This document shows, piece after piece, positions 7,147 to 14,240 of a DNA stretch of 22,761 bases. A program made the translations under genes and the position numbers. The notes beneath the pieces are model-generated. The model searched no databases. It had not been told where the DNA came from and was given only the letters and a program-made list of their open reading frames with translations. The stretch's first letter is position 1, and each line of letters starts with the position of its first letter. Source of the stretch: an uncultured Bacteroidales bacterium (GTDB taxonomy: Bacteria; Bacteroidota; Bacteroidia; Bacteroidales; Paludibacteraceae); contig CALCGR010000045.1 in assembly GCA_937901025.1 (NCBI GenBank), positions 1 to 22,761 of the forward strand. The letters are read 5' to 3'.

Positions 7147-7198
7147 GAGTTGAGGGTAGTAAACACCGGACACCAAACACGAAACACCAAATACTAAA
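7143..7198. repeat. Phase-locked composite heptamer array in the clpB 5' leader
   Basis: Eight consecutive 7-mers in register: TTGAGAG, TTGAGGG, TAGTAAA, CACCGGA, CACCAAA, CACGAAA, CACCAAA, TACTAAA. They end five bases before the clpB ATG. Two unrelated unit types (TTGAGRG and CACCAAA) share one phase. Confidence 0.8.
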
Positions 7199-7203
7199 CT
7201 ATT

Positions 7204-9255
7204 ATGAAGACAGAGAACCTGAACAAGTTTGCGATTAACTTGTGTGAAAAAGCGCAAATGGGGAAGTTAGACCCCGTGATTGGCAGAGACGATGAAATCC
7301 GTCGTGTGCTGCAGATATTATCCCGTAGAACCAAGAACAACCCTATCCTCATCGGCGAACCGGGGGTAGGTAAGACCGCCATCGCGGAGGGACTTGCCCA
7401 CCGAATCATCCGGGGAGATGTGCCGGAGAACCTCAAGAAAAAACTGATCTATTCCCTCGATATGGGGGCCCTCATTGCGGGTGCTAAGTACCAAGGGGAG
7501 TTCGAGGAGCGACTCAAGGGCGTGATTAACGAAGTCATCGAAGCCGCGGGGGAGATTATCCTCTTTATAGATGAGATACACGTGCTCGTAGGTGCGGGCA
7601 AGAGCGCGGGCGCTATGGACGCCGCGAATATCCTCAAGCCCGCCCTGGCACGAGGCGAATTGAGGGCGATTGGGGCTACCACCTTAGACGAGTATCAAAA
7701 ATACTTCGAGACCGATAAAGCTTTGGAACGTCGTTTCCAAAAAGTGATGGTCAACGAACCCGACGAGTCGGCTACAATCTCTATCCTGCGTGGACTCAAG
7801 GAGCGTTATGAGACCCACCACCGGGTACGTATCCAAGACGACGCTCTGATCGCCGCCGTTACCCTCTCGGCGCGGTATATCACCGACCGTTTCTTACCCG
7901 ATAAAGCCATCGACCTCATCGACGAGGCGGCTGCCAAACTGCGTTTGGAGGTCGATTCTGTGCCGGAAGTCATAGACGACCTGGAGCGACAAATTAAACA
8001 ATTGGAGATTGAAAGAGTGAGCCTCAAAAGAGAGGCTACAGGCGGAGAGGCGGAGAGGCTACAGGGAATTGAAAAACAACTCGAAGAACTGAAAACCAAG
8101 GACCAAGAGTTACGTGCGCAGTGGGATAAAGAGAAAGGATATGTGACCACCATCCAAAACGAGAAAGCGCATATCGAGACAATGAAACATGAGGCGGAGG
8201 TAGCGGAACGCGAAGGCAACTACGAACAAGTCGCCAAACTGCGCTACAAGGATATCCCCGCTGCCGAAGGCGCAATCAAGGAGGCGGAAAGGCAGAGAGG
8301 CGGAGGGGCTGAGGGGTTGATAAAAGAAGAAGTGACGGGCGAAGACATCGCCGATATCGTAGCCAAATGGACGGGGATACCGGTGAGTAAGATGATGCAA
8401 TCCGAGCGTAATAAGTTATTGGTTTTAGAGGAGGAACTGCATAAACGCGTCATCGGTCAGGACGAGGCGATTAAGGCGGTGAGCGACGCCATCCGCCGGT
8501 CGCGTGCGGGACTGCAAGACCCCAAACGTCCGATTGGTTCGTTCATCTTCTTGGGTACCACGGGGGTCGGCAAGACCGAACTGGCGAAAGCCTTAGCGGA
8601 CTACCTCTTTGATGACGAGAATATGCTCACACGTATCGATATGAGTGAGTACCAGGAGAAGTTCTCTGCCACCCGGCTCATCGGAGCACCTCCCGGATAC
8701 GTGGGTTATGACGAGGGCGGACAACTGACCGAAGCCATACGACGCAAGCCGTATTCGGTCATCCTGTTTGACGAGATAGAGAAAGCCCATCCGGATGTGT
8801 TCAACGTCCTGTTGCAACTGCTGGACGATGGTCGTTTGACGGATAACAAAGGTCGAACGGTGAACTTCAAGAATACGCTCATCATCCTCACCTCAAACCT
8901 GACGGAGGAGCAACTGCGCACGCAAGTACGGCCGGAATTCATCAACCGGATAGACGATATCATTCCTTTCGGTGAGTTGAGCGAATCGGATATCCGCGAG
9001 GTGGTGTTGCTGCAAGTGGGTCGGGTACAAAAGATGTTAACACAAAGCGGTATAGAACTCAAGGTGACCGACAAGGCGGTCGATTATATCGCCAAGGAGG
9101 GGTACGATCCTGCCTTCGGTGCCAGACCGGTGAAGCGCGCCTTGCAACGGTTGGTACTCAACGAGTTGAGTAAAGCCATCATTGCCGGCAAAGTAGATCC
9201 GTCCAAGCCCATCGTCGTGGACATCAAAAATGGGGAAATACATTTTACAGCGTGA
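7204..9255 (+). CDS. clpB: ClpB-type AAA+ disaggregase lacking the N-terminal domain
   Basis: This hexameric ATPase would thread aggregated proteins with DnaK. The 683 residues start just before NBD1 (KLDPVIGRDDEI), so the roughly 150-residue Clp_N domain is absent and no remnant lies upstream. NBD1 has Walker A GEPGVGKT (51-58), pore-loop Tyr96, Walker B FIDE and the RR of ALERRF. A long M-domain coiled coil spans about 255-380, which marks ClpB rather than ClpC. NBD2 has GTTGVGKT (451-458), GYVGYDEGG, ILFDE and GARPVKRAL. Between TSN (563-565) and RPEFINRID only about 11 residues remain where Bacteroides ClpB has nearly 40. Two GGCGGARA octamer arrays encode M-domain segments at about 276-288 and 360-372. 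It converges on manA with an 11-bp overlap. Confidence 0.93.
   Translation: MKTENLNKFAINLCEKAQMGKLDPVIGRDDEIRRVLQILSRRTKNNPILIGEPGVGKTAIAEGLAHRIIRGDVPENLKKKLIYSLDMGALIAGAKYQGEFEERLKGVINEVIEAAGEIILFIDEIHVLVGAGKSAGAMDAANILKPALARGELRAIGATTLDEYQKYFETDKALERRFQKVMVNEPDESATISILRGLKERYETHHRVRIQDDALIAAVTLSARYITDRFLPDKAIDLIDEAAAKLRLEVDSVPEVIDDLERQIKQLEIERVSLKREATGGEAERLQGIEKQLEELKTKDQELRAQWDKEKGYVTTIQNEKAHIETMKHEAEVAEREGNYEQVAKLRYKDIPAAEGAIKEAERQRGGGAEGLIKEEVTGEDIADIVAKWTGIPVSKMMQSERNKLLVLEEELHKRVIGQDEAIKAVSDAIRRSRAGLQDPKRPIGSFIFLGTTGVGKTELAKALADYLFDDENMLTRIDMSEYQEKFSATRLIGAPPGYVGYDEGGQLTEAIRRKPYSVILFDEIEKAHPDVFNVLLQLLDDGRLTDNKGRTVNFKNTLIILTSNLTEEQLRTQVRPEFINRIDDIIPFGELSESDIREVVLLQVGRVQKMLTQSGIELKVTDKAVDYIAKEGYDPAFGARPVKRALQRLVLNELSKAIIAGKVDPSKPIVVDIKNGEIHFTA
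8034..8064. repeat. Octamer array in clpB (GGCGGAGA type), copy 1
   Basis: Two perfect GGCGGAGA units (8041-8056) are flanked on both sides by GGCTACA. The array encodes roughly TGGEAERLQG in the M-domain, where other ClpBs have a short polar stretch. Confidence 0.85.
8283..8314. repeat. Octamer array in clpB (GGCGGAAA type), copy 2
   Basis: Four in-phase units: GGCGGAAA, GGCAGAGA, GGCGGAGG, GGCTGAGG. The 19 bases at 8287-8305 are identical to 14338-14356 in the glycosyltransferase gene, and both encode AERQRGG in the same frame. Confidence 0.9.
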
Positions 9256-10156
9256 CTGTCACAAACGAGAACGTGCCGGAGGCCTCGATGCGGTCGGTCG
9301 TGGCGGGTAGCAGGAGAATGTCGCCCGCTTTCACGTCCACCGGTTCGCCGTCGATAACAAAACGGCCTCCGCATCCCGCGGTAACAATAAGCGCGAGGAA
9401 ACAGTCGTGTTCGCTCCAATCGATGACTACCTTGTCTGTCACCCGATAGGCAGCGGTACGGAAATAGTCGCACTCTACCAACGGCATCGCCGCATTGTCC
9501 TTGCGCTCGTAATGCGTCTCATAATCCGGCAAAACCGTAAAATCAATCGCCTCTGCCGCTAAAGCGGTGTGCAACTCGCGGGGCTTCCCGCTCGCGTCAC
9601 GCCGGTCATAATCGTAGATGCGATAGGTGAGGTCGCTCGATTGCTGTATCTCCAATAACCGGCATCCGGCTCCGATGGAGTGGATCCGTCCCGGCGTGAT
9701 AAAGAAACTGTCCCCCTCTTTAGGATGATAGCACATGAGGTCGTCCACAATCGTGTGATTGGCTACGTGTTCTGCGTAGGTCTCAGGGGTGAGTCGGTTC
9801 TTCAGTCCTAAGTACAAGTTTGCGTTCTTGTCCCCGGCTAACGCATACCACATCTCCGTCTTTCCCACGTTTCCTTTGCCGTGTCTTTGCGCTATCTCAT
9901 CCGAAGGATGTACTTGGACACTGAGTGGGAGTTGGGCATCAATGAACTTAATGAGCAACGGGAACTGATGCTCATAACGCTCGTAGGCTTCGCTACCCAT
10001 GAGTGCCGGACCTAGGGTCTCCACCAGTTGGCTTAGGGTCTTACCGGCATATAGACCATTGGTAACGACGGATTCTTGGTCGGGGTAAGCGGAGAGAATC
10101 CAACTCTCAAAACCCCAAAGCATAGGACGGTAATATGGCTCAAATCGGAAATACAT
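9245..10156 (-). CDS. manA: Mannose-6-phosphate isomerase, class I
   Basis: This zinc enzyme interconverts fructose-6-phosphate and mannose-6-phosphate and feeds GDP-mannose and surface glycan synthesis. The 303-residue protein begins MYFRFEPYYRPMLWG. Zinc ligands are visible in LSVQVHPSD (Gln81, His83), GKTEMWY (Glu101) and TPGRIHSIGAG (His159), and a small cupin-like domain follows. The length fits the short bacterial class I group. The start lies 29 bp after the aroC stop, across a heptamer array. The stop overlaps the convergent clpB stop by 11 bp, with only a short GTGAC-T-GTCAC palindrome there and no clear terminator. The function call is firm; flux direction cannot be seen. Confidence 0.93.
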   Translation of the reverse strand: MYFRFEPYYRPMLWGFESWILSAYPDQESVVTNGLYAGKTLSQLVETLGPALMGSEAYERYEHQFPLLIKFIDAQLPLSVQVHPSDEIAQRHGKGNVGKTEMWYALAGDKNANLYLGLKNRLTPETYAEHVANHTIVDDLMCYHPKEGDSFFITPGRIHSIGAGCRLLEIQQSSDLTYRIYDYDRRDASGKPRELHTALAAEAIDFTVLPDYETHYERKDNAAMPLVECDYFRTAAYRVTDKVVIDWSEHDCFLALIVTAGCGGRFVIDGEPVDVKAGDILLLPATTDRIEASGTFSFVTVTL

Positions 10157-10159
10157 CTT

Positions 10160-10206
10160 ATTGAAAATTGACTATTGAAAATTGACTATTGAAGATTGAC
10201 TATTGT
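10160..10206. repeat. Heptamer array forming the aroC 3' end and the aroC-manA gap
   Basis: Plus-strand units are ATTGAAA, ATTGACT, ATTGAAA, ATTGACT, ATTGAAG, ATTGACT, ATTGTGA, in strict 7-bp phase and alternating between two variants. On the aroC strand the array encodes the last residues (TIVNLQ) and the TAG stop, with further TAGs spaced 14 bases apart. Confidence 0.95.
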
Positions 10207-11103
10207 GAGTGCCGTCATCGCCTCGACTACGGGTTGGGCGCGGAAGACGATACAGGTATCCATGCGTAGCGGCGTCTTGGGTAGACCCGCCATCGATTTC
10301 GGGGTCGTCGGGGTTGGACGGAACACTACGCGGAAGCGTAAATCGGTACCATCGCTGATACCGCCGCTAATGCCGCCGCTCATCTTATTCGCCTTTTCCC
10401 CGAACAGGGAAGTACCGGCAAAACCGCTGCCGTAATCGAAGCCCTTGCAGCCGTTGATGGAGAGCATTGCGTACGCTAAATGGCTCTGTAACTTATCGAA
10501 GATAGGTTCCCCTATTCCTACGGGTAGACCTTTGACCACGCATTCGATGATACCGCCTACCGAATCCCCGGCGGCAGCGGCTTTCTTCACTTCTGCCTCA
10601 AAGAGGGTAGGGTCGGTGGTGGTCCCAATCTGACTTACGTGCGATGCTATCTCAATGCCTTTCGCAGCTAATTCTTGTTTGGCTATCGTGCCGGCTACTA
10701 CCCTGCCGGCGGTCTCGCGGGCGGAGGCTCTACCGCCGCCGCGATAGTCGCGGATACCATATTTGAGTTCGTAGACTCTGTCGGCGTGGGCGGGGCGATA
10801 ATGGTGGCGGAAGACCTCGTAGTCCTCCGGCCGGGCGTTCTTGTTGCGTATGATGAAGGCGATAGGAGTCCCTAAGGTCTTACCGTCCATCACACCGCTG
10901 AGCCATTCCACTTCGTCGGGCTCTGCTACCGCGCGGGGACTGGGTAGCGGCGTTCCGTGTCCGGCACGACGCATCAGTTCGGAGCGGATGAGGTCGAGGT
11001 CAATCTCAATGCCGGCGGGTACGCCGTCGAGTACCCCTCCTACTGCTGCCGAATGGGATTCTCCGAAACTGGTAAACGCAAATTTATCACCAAAGGTATT
11101 CAT
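10186..11103 (-). CDS. aroC: Chorismate synthase, compact form
   Basis: AroC makes chorismate from EPSP using reduced FMN, the last shikimate-pathway step; aroA (the preceding step) lies elsewhere in this window. Visible motifs are FGESH (His17), RPAHADRVY (His106), YGIRDYRGGGRASARET and SGGISGGISDGTD. At 305 residues it is clearly shorter than the roughly 355 usual in Bacteroides: three loops are cut back, and the C-terminus stops at EAMTALTIVNLQ. The last codons and the stop are supplied by the heptamer array, replacing the usual tail. The first signature reads GESHS where GESHG is usual. The start is 4 bp after the BAX-inhibitor gene. The catalytic histidines are present, so I expect activity. 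Confidence 0.93.
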   Translation of the reverse strand: MNTFGDKFAFTSFGESHSAAVGGVLDGVPAGIEIDLDLIRSELMRRAGHGTPLPSPRAVAEPDEVEWLSGVMDGKTLGTPIAFIIRNKNARPEDYEVFRHHYRPAHADRVYELKYGIRDYRGGGRASARETAGRVVAGTIAKQELAAKGIEIASHVSQIGTTTDPTLFEAEVKKAAAAGDSVGGIIECVVKGLPVGIGEPIFDKLQSHLAYAMLSINGCKGFDYGSGFAGTSLFGEKANKMSGGISGGISDGTDLRFRVVFRPTPTTPKSMAGLPKTPLRMDTCIVFRAQPVVEAMTALTIVNLQ

Positions 11104-11107
11104 TTTT

Positions 11108-11809
11108 TTATTTTTTCTTTCCTAAGATTCGTAACAACCGAACAAATAGGTTGATGATATCCATATAGAGGTCAACCGCACAATCGACGGCATTATCTAT
11201 GGTCTTGGCATACTGTTGCGAACGAGCCACATCATAGCCTATATATCCGGAGAAGGCAACAACGAAGATCCAATCGAAAGCCGTCCCTTTGTAATGGAAG
11301 GCTAACGTAGCAATCACTTCGGCTATCAGTCCTACAAGAATGGTGATGAATAGCGCCCTACCTAAACTCAAGAAGACGTTCGGATTGGCGACCGCAATAG
11401 CTGCAATCAGTAAGGTTACACAAGTAGTCAACCCTATGGCACGTAGGACGGTCTGTCCGTCATAGAAAGGAATGACCAAGCATAGTAACACACCGAAAGG
11501 TATGGCGACCAAGTTAAAACCGATGAAACTGATTAACGGCTTGGTCGATTTTGCGGATAACAGTATTCCTATTAGTGAGACCACGAAATATCCGGCAAAT
11601 AAGCCAAACATTGCACCCTTGGGAGAGATTGAATTAGTCAACCATTGAATCAGTGGTTCCGCTCCAAAATAGACGATAGCTACATTCATAACTAAACCAT
11701 AGAGGATGGTTAAAATCATCACGAGGTTAAATGTACGAGCGGATACTACATCGTTTTCCGCTCCGCGCAAGCGTTCTTCCCGCTTGGCAAATGAAAGAGA
11801 TTCAGACAT
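11108..11809 (-). CDS. BAX inhibitor-1 / YccA family membrane protein
   Basis: This 233-residue polytopic protein has about seven hydrophobic helices after a charged N-terminus (SFAKREERLRG). The late segments FSGYIGYDVARSQQYAK and VDLYMDIINLFVRLLRILG are the recognisable C-terminal signature of the Bax1-I family, including the Asp pair typical of the family's pH/Ca2+-sensing region. Bacterial members are inner-membrane proteins; some are calcium-leak channels, and YccA modulates the FtsH protease in E. coli. Which applies here is unknown. It sits 45 bp after the arginine-deiminase-like gene and 4 bp before aroC, probably in one transcript. Family certain, role open. Confidence 0.9.
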   Translation of the reverse strand: MSESLSFAKREERLRGAENDVVSARTFNLVMILTILYGLVMNVAIVYFGAEPLIQWLTNSISPKGAMFGLFAGYFVVSLIGILLSAKSTKPLISFIGFNLVAIPFGVLLCLVIPFYDGQTVLRAIGLTTCVTLLIAAIAVANPNVFLSLGRALFITILVGLIAEVIATLAFHYKGTAFDWIFVVAFSGYIGYDVARSQQYAKTIDNAVDCAVDLYMDIINLFVRLLRILGKKK

Positions 11810-11854
11810 AATTAAATTATTTGTTTACATTTCGAGTGCAAAGGATTCGGATTT

Positions 11855-13117
11855 TTATTGATTACTGCGTGATCTCTGCAAAACTTGCGTCATGCAATGG
11901 GCAGCGCCATAGCCGCAGATGAGTTGTTCCATAGGCACCCACTCTACCGTTATGTTATGCGCTTTAAGTGCATTTTGAAGACCCTTAGACTGACCGCCCA
12001 CCGCCATGATATGACGAGGTTCAATCGTGAGGTAGTTATTGGCATAATGCAACTCGTCTTCCTCCTCAATGGGGATAATAGTAAACCCACGATGCTGTAG
12101 CAGTTCAACAAAAGACACATCTTCCGATAGTAAGCGATAAGCCTTCTCTCCATGGGCACGAACATAGACATCTGCCGATATATAGTAAGGATTGCCTGCG
12201 GGTGCATCTTTGCGGCGAGCAACCATCGTGCAAAGGTCTTTGTCTATGATATTGAAATACGTGTCAAGGTGCATCTCCAATTGCCAGCGGCAATGTTGTT
12301 TGGCAACTACCACCGTATCGTGTCCAAAGACATCATGTGCTAACATTTGATCAATAGCCTGAGCATTGGTACGCATTCCTTGCCCGATAAACGAGACTGT
12401 TCCGGCAGGGATATAATCGCCCCCTTCCATGCGTCCGTCGCCCTCAATCTCATAGATAGGCGTAATACCTAATGCCTCATAGCAGGCGCGGATAATACGC
12501 GTCTCGGGAGCGCGTTGGGTGGAGTTCATCTTGCCGATGACTTGACCTTTAGGGGTGCTTATGCTCTGGTCGCGTGTGAAGTATAGGTTCATGAGCGAGT
12601 TATGCTCATAAACCGCCTTATAACCGGTATTGAGTTCGGTCTTGCGCAAGCGGATAGTAGGTTGCAAAAGCAGACAACGGATAAGATCACCGCGGCTCAT
12701 CTTCTGTAATATCTGTTGGCGGTATTTCTCACCCACTTCTTCGGCATCTTCTTGACTGAGTTCGGACACGTCATACGTAAGCACTTGTTCTGCCAATGAG
12801 CGGAGGACATCCATATCCATTTGTTGCAGTATGTCTTCCACGGTATAGACTTGAATGTTATTAGCACGGAGCATTTCTATATAGTGACGATGCTCGGCTG
12901 CTGCTGAATCGACATTGAAATAATGCTCAAACAGTCCGGCAGTAGGATGAGCCACTCCGTCAAAGAGTTCAATACCGGGGGTGTGCATTAGGATGATAGC
13001 TGCCTTATCCCATTCTGCTTGTGGACAATTTGGATTGCCCATTATCTTTCCGGGAGGGTTGGAAGGCTGACATGCTACAAATAGTAAAACACTAAAATAA
13101 AGAATGATTTTTTTCAT
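11855..13117 (-). CDS. Arginine deiminase-family lipoprotein
   Basis: The 420-residue protein starts with a lipoprotein signal (ILYFSVLLFVAC, lipid Cys16) followed by a guanidine-modifying-enzyme fold. Motifs matching arginine deiminase are MNLYFTRDQS, MEGGDY (catalytic Glu), QLEMHLDTYFNII (catalytic His and Asp) and CGYGAAHCMT with the nucleophilic Cys near the C-terminus. Arginine deiminase converts arginine to citrulline and ammonia and is normally cytoplasmic; a lipid anchor would place this enzyme in the envelope. The residue five before the catalytic Cys is Tyr, where I recall an arginine that contacts substrate in the Pseudomonas enzyme, so a related substrate is possible. It is not the Porphyromonas peptidylarginine deiminase type. 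It heads the minus-strand run with its own promoter. Confidence 0.88.
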   Translation of the reverse strand: MKKIILYFSVLLFVACQPSNPPGKIMGNPNCPQAEWDKAAIILMHTPGIELFDGVAHPTAGLFEHYFNVDSAAAEHRHYIEMLRANNIQVYTVEDILQQMDMDVLRSLAEQVLTYDVSELSQEDAEEVGEKYRQQILQKMSRGDLIRCLLLQPTIRLRKTELNTGYKAVYEHNSLMNLYFTRDQSISTPKGQVIGKMNSTQRAPETRIIRACYEALGITPIYEIEGDGRMEGGDYIPAGTVSFIGQGMRTNAQAIDQMLAHDVFGHDTVVVAKQHCRWQLEMHLDTYFNIIDKDLCTMVARRKDAPAGNPYYISADVYVRAHGEKAYRLLSEDVSFVELLQHRGFTIIPIEEEDELHYANNYLTIEPRHIMAVGGQSKGLQNALKAHNITVEWVPMEQLICGYGAAHCMTQVLQRSRSNQ

Positions 13118-13157
13118 TTATTGTTATATTAATTTTAGTTTTGTACAAATTTCGCTA

Positions 13158-13189
13158 CAAAGATACGCAAAAAAATCCACATATGCAAA
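13158..13189 (-). promoter_or_regulatory. Bacteroidota promoter for the arginine-deiminase-like run
   Basis: On the minus strand, TTTG (13189-13186), a 20-bp spacer, and TATCTTTG (13165-13158). The -7 box ends about 40 bases before the ATG at 13117. Confidence 0.8.
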
Positions 13190-13205
13190 TAAAAATACAA
13201 ATTTA

Positions 13206-13238
13206 TTTGTATAATTCAAAAAAAAGTCGTATCTTTGC
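13206..13238 (+). promoter_or_regulatory. Bacteroidota promoter for the PCMD-to-aroA run
   Basis: TTTG (13206-13209), a 20-bp spacer, and TATCTTTGC (13230-13238), a near-ideal match, about 45 bases before the ATG at 13284. It lies back to back with the minus-strand promoter. Confidence 0.85.
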
Positions 13239-13283
13239 AGCCTATTCTGCCTTAGAAGTGGAATTTTAGTACAAAATTATATT

Positions 13284-14240
13284 ATGAAAAAGATTGGATT
13301 AACTATTTTAACTCTTTTAGTAACCTTTTCTGTGTGGGCGGAGCAAGAAGAACAGGTGGAACCCATTCCTTTCGGGGATTTTGAGCAGTGGGTGGTAAGG
13401 TATATCACCGAATCCAAACTGCTGAGCGGTCAAACAAAAACGATTTACGCCATCGGCCCGACGGACACTATCTACGGGGCCGTACCGTTCTACTATGGTC
13501 TTAACGGCAACCCGTGGTCGGTGAGCAACGCCTACGCAAGGGTGATGGGTCTCGACAAAGTGAGCGGAACCACCCGTCCCGAACGCCGCGACAGTACCGG
13601 ATGGTGCTGCCGAATGGACTGCAAACTGGAGGACGTAGTCGCGCTGAAGATGGACCTGAAGCTGCAGATTGCGGGAACAATCTTCCTCGGTTGGACCTAC
13701 GAACCGGTACCCTTGAAAGCGGCGAACGATCCGTATAGCATCGTAGACTTCGGTATCCCGTTTACGCGCAAACCGAAGGCGGTGCAGTTGGACTATAAGG
13801 CGAAGATTGCCGATAGCGACACGATTACGTATGCCAAAGCTGTGGCACACCCCAAGCTTATCCCCGGGCGCGACTGCGCGGAAATCTATATCTATATGCA
13901 GAAACGATGGGAAGAGGGTGGTAAGATTTACGCTCACCGCGTAGGGACCGGGTACGAGCGGATATGGAATGACATCCCCGAATGGGTGAATAATCACCGT
14001 GTACCCATCCGCTACGGGGACATCACCCAACAACCCGACTACAAAGACTATGAGGGCCTTAATCAGCATAAGTTCCGCACGATGAACAGCAAAGGGAATA
14101 TGGTTAAGGTCAACGAGGTAGGATATAGCGACGAGGAGCCTACGCATATGGTGCTTATGATCTCCTCCGGCTGCTATGAAGCGTTTATTGGTCACGACGG
14201 AAACACGTTCTGGGTAGATAATGTATGCCTTGTTTATTGA
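13284..14240 (+). CDS. PCMD-family secreted protein (putative carbohydrate metabolism domain)
   Basis: This 318-residue exported protein has a Sec signal peptide (KKIGLTILTLLVTFSVWA, likely cleaved after AWA-like WAE) and no lipobox. The mature part opens with PIPFGDFEQWVVRYITESKL and contains TKTIYAIGPTDTIYG and GNPWSVSNAYARVMG, which I recognise from the Bacteroidota PCMD family. That family has a jelly-roll-like fold and is suspected, not proven, to bind glycans. The C-terminal GHDGNTFWVDNVCLVY resembles the end of such beta-sandwich domains. It is the first gene of the plus-strand run, with a strong promoter upstream, and overlaps the next gene by 20 bp. The long open frame on the opposite strand is a shadow. 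Confidence 0.8.
   Translation: MKKIGLTILTLLVTFSVWAEQEEQVEPIPFGDFEQWVVRYITESKLLSGQTKTIYAIGPTDTIYGAVPFYYGLNGNPWSVSNAYARVMGLDKVSGTTRPERRDSTGWCCRMDCKLEDVVALKMDLKLQIAGTIFLGWTYEPVPLKAANDPYSIVDFGIPFTRKPKAVQLDYKAKIADSDTITYAKAVAHPKLIPGRDCAEIYIYMQKRWEEGGKIYAHRVGTGYERIWNDIPEWVNNHRVPIRYGDITQQPDYKDYEGLNQHKFRTMNSKGNMVKVNEVGYSDEEPTHMVLMISSGCYEAFIGHDGNTFWVDNVCLVY

Noticed and set aside
9252..9262. GTGAC-T-GTCAC palindrome at the clpB-manA overlap as a bidirectional terminator
   Set aside because: Too short and without a T-run on either strand.
13317..14195. 292-codon open frame on the minus strand
   Set aside because: It is antisense to the PCMD gene, which has a signal peptide, family motifs and a good promoter. 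The antisense protein shows no recognisable motif.
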